NCBI GenBank assembly: GCA_002440625.1
Contig: DJUV01000339.1
Span: 1-15,968, forward strand
Length of the DNA stretch: 15,968 nucleotides
Direction: 5' to 3'
Origin: Rhodobacteraceae bacterium UBA6273
GTDB taxonomy: Bacteria; Pseudomonadota; Alphaproteobacteria; Rhodobacterales; Rhodobacteraceae
Positions within the stretch are counted from its first letter, which is position 1, and each line of letters begins with the position of its first letter. The notes below the pieces were generated by a model that was not told where the DNA came from, made no database searches, and saw only the letters and a program-made list of their open reading frames with translations. Position numbers and translations under genes: made by a program. Below, in pieces: positions 6,205 to 13,828 of this stretch.

Positions 6205-6211
6205 AGGTGAC

Positions 6212-7171
6212 ATGCGGATCGCGGAATCGGTGACGTTCGCCGGCGGCGGCATTGACCGCGCCGCCTGGCTCAGGGGCGATGCTGCGGCGCTTGCCGGGCA
6301 TTTCGCCATGCCGGGCACGCGCGTGCTGCCGGTCTGGCGCGGCAAGCCGCTTCTATCGCCCGAGGGGGCCGGCTTCCTGCCTGCCGGTCATCCCCTGCTG
6401 GCAGAGCCTAGGGGCGAGACGGTGTTTCTTGGCCTTTCGGGCGGGGTGGCGCTCTTTGCCCGCGATGTGTCTGGCTGGCAGCCGCCCGAGGGATCGGATC
6501 TGCCGCAGCCGGGGTTTTTCGATGCGACGGAGCAGCGCCATCCCGATATTGCCGAGGGCTGGCGGTTTGCCGAACTGCGGGCGGTCATGGCCGGCCTGCC
6601 GCGCGCCGATGCGGAACTGATCGCGACCGCGAAGGCGGTTCTCGGCTGGCACCGGACGCACCGGTTTTGTTCGGTTTGCGGGCAGCAAAGCGTCGTGGCT
6701 CAGGCCGGCTGGCAACGCGTCTGCCCATCCTGCGGCGCGCAGCATTTCCCGCGCACCGACCCGGTGGTCATCATGCTGGTGACGCATGGCAACCGCACGC
6801 TTCTTGGCCGCTCGCCGGGCTGGCCGGAGGGGATGTATTCCTGCCTTGCCGGGTTCATGGAGCCGGGCGAGACGCTTGAGGCCGCGGTCCGGCGCGAGGT
6901 GGCGGAGGAGACGGGCGTTCTTGTCGGCGCGGTGCGCTATCTTGCAAGCCAGCCCTGGCCGCACCCGAGTTCGCTGATGATCGGTTGCCAGGGCGATGCT
7001 CTTGGCACCGAGATCACGCTCGATCCGGCGGAACTGGAACATGCGCTCTGGATCAGCCGCGAGGAGCTGGCGGAGGTGCTTGCCGGGACGCATGGGCAGA
7101 TCCGCCAGCCGCGCCGGGGTGCGATTGCGGAGTTCCTTATGTCCGCCTGGGTCGCGGACCGCCTCGACTGA
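6212..7171 (+). CDS. nudC: NADH pyrophosphatase / NAD-cap RNA decapping Nudix hydrolase
   Basis: NudC cleaves NADH and NAD to NMN(H) and AMP and, in E. coli, removes NAD caps from RNA 5' ends. The 319-residue product has an N-terminal NudC-type domain, a zinc ribbon with Cys153, Cys156, Cys171 and Cys174, and a canonical Nudix box from Gly214 (GFMEPGE, then REVAEETGV, to 236). The family-specific SQPWPHPSS motif follows at 246-254 and distinguishes NudC from other Nudix enzymes. The ATG at 6212 has a near-ideal GGAGGTGA two bases upstream. A TTG-initiated extension from 6125 was rejected: the TTG is part of a TTGACA element and the added residues are not family-like. An SRPBCC gene follows after 31 bp and is likely co-transcribed. 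Confidence 0.96.
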   Translation: MRIAESVTFAGGGIDRAAWLRGDAAALAGHFAMPGTRVLPVWRGKPLLSPEGAGFLPAGHPLLAEPRGETVFLGLSGGVALFARDVSGWQPPEGSDLPQPGFFDATEQRHPDIAEGWRFAELRAVMAGLPRADAELIATAKAVLGWHRTHRFCSVCGQQSVVAQAGWQRVCPSCGAQHFPRTDPVVIMLVTHGNRTLLGRSPGWPEGMYSCLAGFMEPGETLEAAVRREVAEETGVLVGAVRYLASQPWPHPSSLMIGCQGDALGTEITLDPAELEHALWISREELAEVLAGTHGQIRQPRRGAIAEFLMSAWVADRLD

Positions 7172-7202
7172 TGCCAGCACACGCCGCAGGAGGCCGGAAC
7201 CC

Positions 7203-7667
7203 ATGAAATTCTCGACGCGGGCGGATATGGAGGCACCGGCGGGCAGGGTCTTCGACACCCTGTCCGACTTCGGCGCTTTCGAGCGTTTCGCCCGGCGGAA
7301 GGGTGTGGAGGTGACGCGCAGCGCTGGGGGCGGCGCGGCGCAGGGCTGGAACCTGCGCTTTACCCTGCGCGGCCGGAAGCGCGAGATGTCGGTGCGGCTG
7401 ACCGATTTCGAACGGCCGGAACGGATGAATTTCTCCGCCGAGAGCAAGAGTTTCAACTTGGAGTTCACGCTTACGCTCATCGCGCTGTCGAAGTCGCGCG
7501 CGCGACTTTCGGTGGAGCTGGACATCCGGCCGCGCACCCTGTCGGGCCGCCTGCTTCTTCAGTCCATGCGCCTGGCCAAGTCCCGCATTTCCCGCCGCTT
7601 CGAGGCGGCGGTCCAATCCTTCGCGGGCAAGCTTGAACGCGGTGAGTTCGGCGGGCCTTTGGCCTGA
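7203..7667 (+). CDS. SRPBCC (START/Bet v1-like) fold protein
   Basis: The 154-residue protein begins MKFSTRADMEAPAGRVFDTL, the usual first strand and helix of the SRPBCC ligand-binding fold. Alternating beta segments follow: WNLRFTLRGRKREMSVRLTDF (49-69), LEFTLTLIAL (86-95), ARLSVELDIRP (100-110). A long basic C-terminal helix (about 113-145) closes the cavity. Members bind or modify hydrophobic molecules; the ligand is unknown. The ATG at 7203 has AGGAGG about eight bases upstream. It follows nudC by 31 bp in the same direction, and only 4 bp separate its stop from the convergent pheA end. No catalytic residues can be named, and no functional tie to NudC is evident. Confidence 0.87.
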   Translation: MKFSTRADMEAPAGRVFDTLSDFGAFERFARRKGVEVTRSAGGGAAQGWNLRFTLRGRKREMSVRLTDFERPERMNFSAESKSFNLEFTLTLIALSKSRARLSVELDIRPRTLSGRLLLQSMRLAKSRISRRFEAAVQSFAGKLERGEFGGPLA

Positions 7668-7671
7668 CGGC

Positions 7672-8505
7672 TCAGTGGCGGCTGGGGTCGGCGGGGTAGA
7701 CGCCGAGGACCTTCAGCGAGGTGGTGAAATACTCCAGTTCCTCAAGCGCGAGGCGGACGTTCGGGTCCTCCGGATGGCCTTCGATGTCGGCGTAGAACTG
7801 CGTGGCGGTGAAAGAGCCGTCGACCATGTAGCTTTCAAGCTTGGTCATGTTCACGCCATTGGTCGCGAAACCGCCCATTGCCTTGTAAAGCGCCGCCGGG
7901 ATGTTGCGCACCTCGAAGACGAAGGTGGTCATCATGCCCGAGGTGCCGCGCCGGGTCAGGTCGGGCGCGCGCGACATGACAAGGAAGCGCGTGGTGTTGT
8001 GGGCGCGGTCCTCGATATGCCGCGCGAGGATGTTCAGCCCGTAGATATCGGCGGCGAGGTCAGAGGCGAGCACGCCCTCGTTCCTGAGGCCGTTCTTCGC
8101 CAGATCGGCGGCGGCGCCGGCGCTGTCGGCGGCGGCGATGCCCTGGATGCCGTGCTTTTTCAGGAAGGCCGCAGACTGCGGCAACAGCACCAGATGGGCG
8201 CGGACGATCTTGATTTCGTCAATGCTGACGCCCGGATTGGCCATCAGGCTGATATGGACGCGGACAAACGCCTCATCGACGATGTGGAGGCCGCTTTCCG
8301 GCAAGAGGCGGTGGATATCGGCGACCCGGCCATAGGTCGAGTTTTCGACCGGCAGCATGGCGAGTTCAGCCACCCCCGAAGTCACCGCTTCGATCACGTC
8401 CTCGAAGGCGCGGCAGGGCAAGGGCTCCATGTCGGGGCGGGCGTCCATGCAGGCCTGATGCGAATAGGCGCCGGGTTCTCCCTGAAAGGCGATCTTGCCG
8501 GGCAT
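7672..8505 (-). CDS. pheA: Prephenate dehydratase with C-terminal ACT domain
   Basis: The enzyme decarboxylates and dehydrates prephenate to phenylpyruvate in phenylalanine synthesis. The 277-residue product is monofunctional, without a chorismate mutase domain. It starts KIAFQGEPGAYSHQAC and includes LPVENSTYGRV (51-61) and the catalytic TTRF motif (171-174). An ACT regulatory domain fills about 190-270, with PAALYKA (203-209) in the place of the GAL motif and TKLESYM (221-227) in that of ESRP. Phenylalanine feedback probably works through this domain, though those substitutions differ from E. coli. The chosen ATG at 8505 has AAGGAG eight bases upstream; an in-frame start 30 bp earlier lacks this. 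It is divergent from cycM, a neighbour relation I recall from Rhodobacteraceae. Confidence 0.96.
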   Translation of the reverse strand: MPGKIAFQGEPGAYSHQACMDARPDMEPLPCRAFEDVIEAVTSGVAELAMLPVENSTYGRVADIHRLLPESGLHIVDEAFVRVHISLMANPGVSIDEIKIVRAHLVLLPQSAAFLKKHGIQGIAAADSAGAAADLAKNGLRNEGVLASDLAADIYGLNILARHIEDRAHNTTRFLVMSRAPDLTRRGTSGMMTTFVFEVRNIPAALYKAMGGFATNGVNMTKLESYMVDGSFTATQFYADIEGHPEDPNVRLALEELEYFTTSLKVLGVYPADPSRH

Positions 8506-8555
8506 GAGGGTGGCTCCTTGGCGACAGGCCCGCACTTGGGCAATTCGCCGCGCTA

Positions 8556-8593
8556 ACTATACCTTGAATCCGGGCGGGGGAAGCGGATAGATA
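8556..8593. promoter_or_regulatory. Candidate promoter elements between pheA and cycM
   Basis: The 119-bp divergent gap holds TATAGT on the minus strand (8561-8556), a fair -10 for pheA without a good -35. It also holds TTGAAT (8564-8569) on the plus strand, 17 bp before ATAGAT (8587-8592), a weak candidate promoter for cycM. The two sets nearly touch, so the polymerases would compete. Assignments are by eye only. Confidence 0.35.
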
Positions 8594-8624
8594 CCCCCCA
8601 AACCATGCCAGGCAGAGGCGCGAC

Positions 8625-9149
8625 ATGTTCGACACGATGACTGTAACGAAGGCCGGCGGCGCGCTCTGCGGGGCACTGCTCATCTTCCTCCTTGGCAAAT
8701 GGGCGGCGGAAGGCCTTTACAACACGGCCCCCGCGCAGCATGGCGAGGAAAAGGTCGCCCAAGCCTACACCATCGACACCGGCGCGGCGGGCGGCGACGC
8801 CGCTGCGGCCGAGGAAGGCCCGGACTTCGCCACCGTCTTTGCCGCCGCCGATGCGGCTGCGGGCGAAAAGACCTTCGGCAAGTGCAAGGCCTGCCACAAG
8901 ATCGACGGCTCAAACGGTACCGGCCCGCATCTTGACGGCGTCGTCGGCCGCGCCGTGGCCTCGGTCGAGGGCTTTGGCTATTCCGATGGCATGAAGGCCC
9001 ATGGCGGCGACTGGACGCCGGAAGCCATGAACACATTCCTGACCAACCCCAAGGGCGTCGTCGCCGGGACCAAGATGTCCTTTGCCGGCCTGCCGAAGGT
9101 CGAGGACCGCGCCAACCTCATCGCCTATCTGGCATCGCTCGGCGGCTGA
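8625..9149 (+). CDS. cycM: Membrane-anchored cytochrome c (cytochrome cy / c552 type)
   Basis: This class I cytochrome c carries electrons from the bc1 complex to terminal oxidases, and to reaction centres in phototrophs, while tethered to the inner membrane. The 174-residue product has an uncleaved N-terminal anchor (about 10-28, [17 protein letters not shown]) and an Ala/Gly/acid-rich linker (about 35-78). The haem domain follows, with CKACH (87-91) and Met151 in GTKMSFAGL as the sixth ligand. [10 protein letters not shown] and the C-terminal LIAYLASL helix are typical. The ATG at 8625 is supported by family resemblance (MFDTMTVTK); its Shine-Dalgarno sequence is weak (GAGGCG). A terminator-like hairpin follows 22 bp after the stop. 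Haem attachment needs the Ccm system, not in this window. Confidence 0.95.
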   Translation: MFDTMTVTKAGGALCGALLIFLLGKWAAEGLYNTAPAQHGEEKVAQAYTIDTGAAGGDAAAAEEGPDFATVFAAADAAAGEKTFGKCKACHKIDGSNGTGPHLDGVVGRAVASVEGFGYSDGMKAHGGDWTPEAMNTFLTNPKGVVAGTKMSFAGLPKVEDRANLIAYLASLGG

Positions 9150-9171
9150 GCCCGCCCGGATCGCAGCCTTC

Positions 9172-9199
9172 AGGGCCGTCCCAAGAAAGGGGCGGCCCT
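9172..9199 (+). terminator. Terminator-like hairpin after cycM
   Basis: AGGGCCGTCCC and GGGGCGGCCCT form an 11-bp stem with one G-U pair around a six-base AAGAAA loop. A short T-containing tail follows (TTCGCCTTT). It lies 22 bp after the cycM stop and just before the convergent end of the cyclase gene, so it may serve both directions. Confidence 0.75.
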
Positions 9200-9213
9200 T
9201 CGCCTTTGCGCCG

Positions 9214-10986
9214 TCAGCCCGGCAGCCCGGCCTTGCGCAGGCTGGCCAGCACTTTCTCCATCGTTTCGGGATTGCGGATCGGCAGCGAGCTGCGAAGGCG
9301 GTCCCCGGTGATCCCCGGCGCCAGTTCCAGGAACTTGGCCAGCGTGGTGCGTGCTTCGGGCAGGCGACCGGTCTCGACCTGGGCGGCGGCCAGAACCCAG
9401 AATGCCGATTCCGAGCCGGGGTTCAGTGTCGTTGCCCTCAGCGCCGCCTCCAGCGCCGCTTCGGGGCGGCCGCGCAGAAGCTCTGCCACAGCGGCCATGT
9501 TCAGGCTCAGGTAATAGCCCGGTTCCTTGGGGCCGTAGGCAATCGACTGTTCGATGAGGGCCATTGCCTGTTCAAACTCCTCACACCAGACCATCGCCGA
9601 TCCGGCCACGAAGGCAACGAAGCTCGACCCCGGGTTGAGGCTGACCGCATGGCGCACGGCATCGAGACCGGTGCCATAGTCGACATGAAGCGTTACCAGC
9701 GTGAAGCCCGCGACGGCCATCGACACCGCATCGTCCGGGCCGGCGGCCAATGCGCGGCGAGCCAGTGCCGTCGCGGTTCCAAAATCGTCCGGGCCGGCAG
9801 GCTCCCAGGTCGCGCGCCGGTAGCGCTGGGTCAGGCACCAGGCCGCGAAGGCCAGCGCTGGCGCATAGTCAGGCTTCAGTGCGATGGCGCGGTTGAGATA
9901 GCCCAGTGCGACGAGGTTGTCGTCCGGTCGCAACGCAATGGCGTGAGGCTGCGCACGCAGCCATAGGTCATGGGCGTTCAGCATCTCATCCGGCTTTTGC
10001 CGGACACGCGCGATCTCGGCGCTGCGCAAGGTCGGCTCCACGGCGCCGACGATCCTGGCGACGAGCGTGTCCTGAAGGTCGAAAGCATCGTCGAGACTGC
10101 CATCATAGCGGTCGGCCCAGAGATGGGTGCCGGTGGCAGCGTCAATCAACTGGCCGGTGATCCTGATGCGGTTGCCGGATTTCCGGGCGCTGCCTTCGAG
10201 AATGTAGTTGGCGCCCAGATCGGCAGCCACCTTGCGGATATCGACGGCCTGGCCCTTGTAGATGAAGGTCGAGTTGCGCGCGACGACGGCGACATCGGTG
10301 TAGCGGGCGAGCGCGGTAATGATGTCCTCCACCACGCCATCGGCGAAATATCCCGCCTCAGGATCGCCCGAGAGGTTGGTGAAGGGCAGAACCGCGACCG
10401 AGGACTTGTCGGGGGCTGCGGCCACCGCAGCCCGCGGCACCGCCGGGCCGGGCTGCCCCGCCCCGTCGATTTGCAGCGAATAGACGCCGATCTGATCGGT
10501 GATGTTTTTCAACCGCACCGGGCCGAGACTGGTGACGGAAAGGTCGAGACGGGTTCTCACCTGCCGGTAGGCATCCTCGGAGAGGCAGATGGCGCCGGGC
10601 GTGGCAATGCCTTCCAGCCGCGCAGCGATATTCACCCCGTCGCCCATGAGGTCGCCGTCGGCTTCCTCGACGACATCACCGAGATGAACGCCGATGCGGA
10701 ATTCGATGCGGCGGTCAGCGGGGACGCCGGCATTGCGTTCCTGCATCGAGCTTTGCATCTCGATGGCGCAGCGCACCGCGTCGACGACGCTGCGAAACTC
10801 CACAAGCGCGCCGTCGCCCGTGCGCTTCACCACGCGTCCGTTGTGCACCGAGATTGTCGGGTCGATGAGGTCGCTTCGAAGCGCCCTGAGCCGGGCCAGC
10901 GTCCGGTCCTCATCCGCGCCCGCGAGGCGACTGAAGCCCACGACATCTGCGGCGAGGATTGCGGCGAGTTTGCGCTGTTCGGCCAT
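9214..10986 (-). CDS. Class III adenylate cyclase fused to TolB-like and TPR region
   Basis: The 590-residue protein begins with a class III nucleotidyl cyclase domain (about 1-170). The metal-binding aspartates are Asp14 (AADVVGFS) and Asp58 (TGDGALVEF). Lys54 and Asp112 fit ATP selectivity, and Asn119 and Arg123 (GVNIAARL) are the transition-state pair, so it looks active and should make cAMP. A TolB/FlgO-like segment follows (SSVAVLPFTNLSGDPEAGYF, near 195-215, into the EGSARKSGNRIRI region), then TPR-like helical repeats to the C-terminus (ALRPDDNLVALGYLNRAIAL, AALEAALRATTLNPGSESAF and others). No membrane segment is obvious. This architecture is common and often multi-copy in alphaproteobacteria; the signal sensed is unknown. 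The ATG at 10986 has CGGAG five bases upstream. The sulfotransferase-like gene lies 45 bp upstream on the same strand. Confidence 0.93.
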   Translation of the reverse strand: MAEQRKLAAILAADVVGFSRLAGADEDRTLARLRALRSDLIDPTISVHNGRVVKRTGDGALVEFRSVVDAVRCAIEMQSSMQERNAGVPADRRIEFRIGVHLGDVVEEADGDLMGDGVNIAARLEGIATPGAICLSEDAYRQVRTRLDLSVTSLGPVRLKNITDQIGVYSLQIDGAGQPGPAVPRAAVAAAPDKSSVAVLPFTNLSGDPEAGYFADGVVEDIITALARYTDVAVVARNSTFIYKGQAVDIRKVAADLGANYILEGSARKSGNRIRITGQLIDAATGTHLWADRYDGSLDDAFDLQDTLVARIVGAVEPTLRSAEIARVRQKPDEMLNAHDLWLRAQPHAIALRPDDNLVALGYLNRAIALKPDYAPALAFAAWCLTQRYRRATWEPAGPDDFGTATALARRALAAGPDDAVSMAVAGFTLVTLHVDYGTGLDAVRHAVSLNPGSSFVAFVAGSAMVWCEEFEQAMALIEQSIAYGPKEPGYYLSLNMAAVAELLRGRPEAALEAALRATTLNPGSESAFWVLAAAQVETGRLPEARTTLAKFLELAPGITGDRLRSSLPIRNPETMEKVLASLRKAGLPG

Positions 10987-11031
10987 AGGGCTCCGAATTG
11001 CTTTGGTGATCGCGACAGCGAACCGGGTGCG

Positions 11032-11667
11032 TCAGGAGACCAGAGGGATCTTGTCCCAGAACTCGGTAAGGTCATTCGTGCGCGGGAAGGGCGCGTCCGG
11101 CACCGGCAGGCCAAGGAAGGAACAGAGCGGTTCCCAACCCTCTTTCACCTGAAACACCAGAAGCTGCGATGCCGGGATGGCCGCCTTGGCGGCGGCGAGA
11201 TGGCCCTCGAACGCCTTGCGCAGCCCATCGCGGTCAAGGCCCAGCGGAAAGCCGGTCTTGCCGATGATTTCGGTCGCCATGGCGAGCCAGGGGCGGACAT
11301 GCTCAGGCACCATCTCATGCGCGGAGATCAGCTTGTAGATGGTGGCGGAGAAGCTGTTGACCCAGCTTTCGGGATCGCGGTGGGTCAGGATGAATTTCGC
11401 TTGCGGATAGGTCGCGTGAAGCTCGCGGTAAAAGGCTGCCGTCGGCCAGTCAACGGCGGCAGGGTAGCCGGCATAGACCGCCGGCCAGTCAGGCTTGCCC
11501 GCCGCCGCAGCCTGCCAGAGCGGCAGTTGCGCCGGCATATGGATGATGACTTCTTCCATGTGGTGGCAGGGGCCAAGCCCCAGTTGGTTGAGCGCGAGCT
11601 TCAGTGAGTATGTCCCCGTCCGGCCCACGCCTGCGCCGATGACATCGAGTGATCCTGGTGTGCCCAA
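11032..11667 (-). CDS. Sulfotransferase family protein (Sulfotransfer_4-like)
   Basis: The 211-residue product has both PAPS-binding signatures: the 5'-phosphosulfate loop GAGVGRTGTYSLK (11-23) and the 3'-phosphate motif THRDPESWVNS (95-105). The PCHHMEEV segment (33-40) is typical of a group of short cytosolic-type sulfotransferases found in bacteria. It would move sulfate from PAPS to a small hydroxyl or amine acceptor; the acceptor is unknown and some members may not be active. The start is a TTG at 11667, with GAGAGG ten bases upstream; the nearby ATG at 11675 is out of frame. This start puts the P-loop at the expected distance from the N-terminus. A perfect palindrome lies 17 bp upstream. 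It may be transcribed with the downstream cyclase gene. Confidence 0.87.
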   Translation of the reverse strand: MGTPGSLDVIGAGVGRTGTYSLKLALNQLGLGPCHHMEEVIIHMPAQLPLWQAAAAGKPDWPAVYAGYPAAVDWPTAAFYRELHATYPQAKFILTHRDPESWVNSFSATIYKLISAHEMVPEHVRPWLAMATEIIGKTGFPLGLDRDGLRKAFEGHLAAAKAAIPASQLLVFQVKEGWEPLCSFLGLPVPDAPFPRTNDLTEFWDKIPLVS

Positions 11668-11684
11668 GGCGCCATAACCTCTCG

Positions 11685-11703
11685 GAGCAATGGGTCATTG
11701 CTC
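11685..11703. promoter_or_regulatory. Perfect 19-bp palindrome upstream of the sulfotransferase gene
   Basis: GAGCAATG and CATTGCTC form 8-bp arms around GGT. It begins 17 bp before the TTG start and 1 bp beyond the GAGAGG Shine-Dalgarno sequence. It could be an operator or a leader hairpin for this gene. On the plus strand it is followed by TTTG, but no gene precedes it there, so a terminator role is unlikely. Confidence 0.6.
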
Positions 11704-11903
11704 TTTGTGCCCACTCTCGCCCCTCATTCAGGCGTTGTCCAATACTATCGGGGCGGCGGGCCGGAAAGGCATCGGGATCGGACGAAGCCCCGCCCCGGGA
11801 CAATCTGCCTCACGGATTCGCAACTTGAAAGCCGGGGGCAAGGCGTTCTAGCTTCGCGGACAGAAAAACGGGCGCCCCTGATGGTGCCGCGAAGGAGGTG
11901 GCG

Positions 11904-13799
11904 ATGGAAGAGCAGCAACCGGGCCGGCGTGCCGGCAAGTGGAGCTTGCGGCGTCGCGCCATTGGTGCCGCAAGTGTCGCCGCCCTGTTTTTCGGGTCCG
12001 CCGCGCTGGCCGAGGTCAAGACCTCCTATGGGTTCTCGAACTTCGGCGAACTGAAGTACCCGGCCGATCTTGCCCATCTCGACTACGTCAATCCCGATGC
12101 GCCGAAGGGTGGTGAAATCTCGATCTGGTCGATTGGCACGTTCGACAGTTTCAACCAATACGCGATGGAAGGCGCGCCGGCTGCGCTCAATACGATCGGC
12201 AGCGAGAGCATTCTGACCAACACGGCGGATGATCCCTTCGGCATGTACTGCTTCATGTGCACGACACTGGAGTATCCCGATGACCTGTCCTCAGTGACCT
12301 TCAACCTGCGCGACGATGTGAAGTTTTCCGACGGCACGCCCGTGACGGCGGAAGATGTGAAATTCAGTTTCAACCTGTTTCTCGAACAGGGGATCAGTGA
12401 ATACCGCGTGGCACGGGAAGGATGGGTCGACAAGATAGACATCGAAAACCCGCACCGGATCACCTTCCACTTCACCGAAAAGGCTCCGCTGCGCGAAAGA
12501 ATTGGTTTCGCCGGCGGCACCACCGTCTTTTCCAAGACGTGGTTCGAAAAGACCGGCTCGCGGCTCGACAAGACCACCAAGGCGCCGTTCCTGGCAACCG
12601 GGGCCTATGTCCTCGACAGCTTCGAGTTCAACCGGCGCGTCACCTACAAGCGCAACCCGGACTACTGGGCGGAAAACCTGCCGATCAACAAGGGCCGCAA
12701 CAACTTTGATCGTATCCGGGTGGAGTACTACGCCGACTACTCCGCCGCCTTCGAAGGCTTCAAGGCCGGCGACTACACCTTCCGGGGCGAGACCGATCCG
12801 CAGATCTGGGCGACGGGCTACACGTTCGATGGGCTGAACAAGGGCTGGGTGAAGAAAGAGACGATCCCGGACGGCGACGTTGGATCGCGGCTCTCGTGGG
12901 TCTTCAACCTCGACCGGCCGAACTGGAAGGACCCGAAGGTGCGTGCCGCGATCGGCGCCATGTTCAACTTCGCCTGGTCGAACAAGACGCTGTTCTACGG
13001 GCTTTACCAGCGCCCGGTTTCCTATTGGTCCAACACCGATCTGGCCGCAACGGGCGTGCCGGACGAAGGTGAAAAGGCGCTTCTGAAGCCCTTGGTGGAC
13101 GAGGGGCTGCTCAATGCGTCGATCCTGACGGACGAGGCATCGGTGCCGCCGGAATATGCCGACGCGACGAACCGTCCGGACCGCACGGCGATCCGCGCGG
13201 CGGCAGCGCTTCTGGACGAGTCTGGCTGGAAGACCGGCGCCGATGGCATTCGCCGCAACGACAAGGGCGAGGTGCTGGCGCTGACGATCATCCAGTACAA
13301 CCCCTTCTACGACAAGGTCATCAGCCCCTTCATCGAGAACCTCAAGCTGATCGGCGTGCAGGCCAAGCTCGAGCGGGTCGATACCTCGCAGTATGTCGAG
13401 CGACGCAACAAAGGCGATTTCGACCTTGCCAACCAGGCCTTCGGCATGGGGTTTGAGCCTGCGGTCGAGCTGGAACAATGGTTCGGGTCAAAGACCGCTG
13501 GTGCAAGTTCCCGCAACCTGATGCGGCTTCGCGATCCGGCCATCGACAGATTGATTCCGGCAGTGGTCGGGACGAAGACCCTCGGCGATCTGAAAACCGC
13601 GGTCCATGCGTTCGACAGGGCGCTGCGCGCCGTCGGCTTCGACATCCCGCTTTGGTACAATGCCGACAACTGGGTCGCCTACTACGATATCTACCGCCAT
13701 CCCGACAAACTTCCGCCATTGCAGGTGGGACAGCTTGATTTCTGGTGGTATGACGCCGACAAGGCGGCAGAACTCAAGGCCGCGGGCGCGCTCCGCTAA
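11904..13799 (+). CDS. yejA: Periplasmic oligopeptide-binding protein of a YejABEF-type ABC importer
   Basis: This 631-residue family 5 solute-binding protein captures peptides for import; in enterobacteria the YejABEF system also takes up microcin C. A signal peptide with an arginine-rich start ([23 protein letters not shown]) is cut near 36/37. The mature protein has [20 protein letters not shown], then [20 protein letters not shown], and [15 protein letters not shown], the family 5 signature region. [20 protein letters not shown] and WVFNLDRP further along are typical of YejA. The ATG at 11904 has AAGGAGG just upstream; a GTG two codons earlier overlaps that site and was rejected. yejB follows after 29 bp. 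The signal could be Sec or Tat, since it contains RRR before the hydrophobic stretch. The 200 bp upstream to the palindrome holds no strong promoter; TTGAAA at 11825 is a possible -35. Confidence 0.93.
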   Translation: MEEQQPGRRAGKWSLRRRAIGAASVAALFFGSAALAEVKTSYGFSNFGELKYPADLAHLDYVNPDAPKGGEISIWSIGTFDSFNQYAMEGAPAALNTIGSESILTNTADDPFGMYCFMCTTLEYPDDLSSVTFNLRDDVKFSDGTPVTAEDVKFSFNLFLEQGISEYRVAREGWVDKIDIENPHRITFHFTEKAPLRERIGFAGGTTVFSKTWFEKTGSRLDKTTKAPFLATGAYVLDSFEFNRRVTYKRNPDYWAENLPINKGRNNFDRIRVEYYADYSAAFEGFKAGDYTFRGETDPQIWATGYTFDGLNKGWVKKETIPDGDVGSRLSWVFNLDRPNWKDPKVRAAIGAMFNFAWSNKTLFYGLYQRPVSYWSNTDLAATGVPDEGEKALLKPLVDEGLLNASILTDEASVPPEYADATNRPDRTAIRAAAALLDESGWKTGADGIRRNDKGEVLALTIIQYNPFYDKVISPFIENLKLIGVQAKLERVDTSQYVERRNKGDFDLANQAFGMGFEPAVELEQWFGSKTAGASSRNLMRLRDPAIDRLIPAVVGTKTLGDLKTAVHAFDRALRAVGFDIPLWYNADNWVAYYDIYRHPDKLPPLQVGQLDFWWYDADKAAELKAAGALR

Positions 13800-13828
13800 G
13801 CGCCGACAGGGAAAGACCGGACCGGCCC

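Noticed and set aside
6125..6211. TTG-initiated longer nudC
   Set aside because: The TTG is part of a TTGACA element, the extra residues do not resemble NudC, and the ATG at 6212 has a near-perfect RBS.
6002..6301. Upstream extension of cpdB to a start at 6301
   Set aside because: The extension runs through the nudC start region and the Pho-box-like site, and would bury the Tat signal inside the protein. The ATG at 6001 has a good RBS.
9970..11607. Open frame of more than 500 codons on the plus strand opposite the cyclase and sulfotransferase genes
   Set aside because: The minus strand here encodes two proteins with clear motifs. The plus frame spans both genes and their gap, has no family features and has the Gly/Ala/Asp/Arg-rich, His-containing look of an antisense frame.
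11752..11809. GGGGCGG and CCGCCCC complementary stretches in the yejA upstream region
   Set aside because: Only 7 bp of pairing across a loop of several tens of bases, of low complexity; not a credible riboswitch or terminator.
12291..13478. Long minus-strand frame opposite yejA
   Set aside because: Shadow of yejA; no domain, no RBS and composition typical of antisense high-GC frames.
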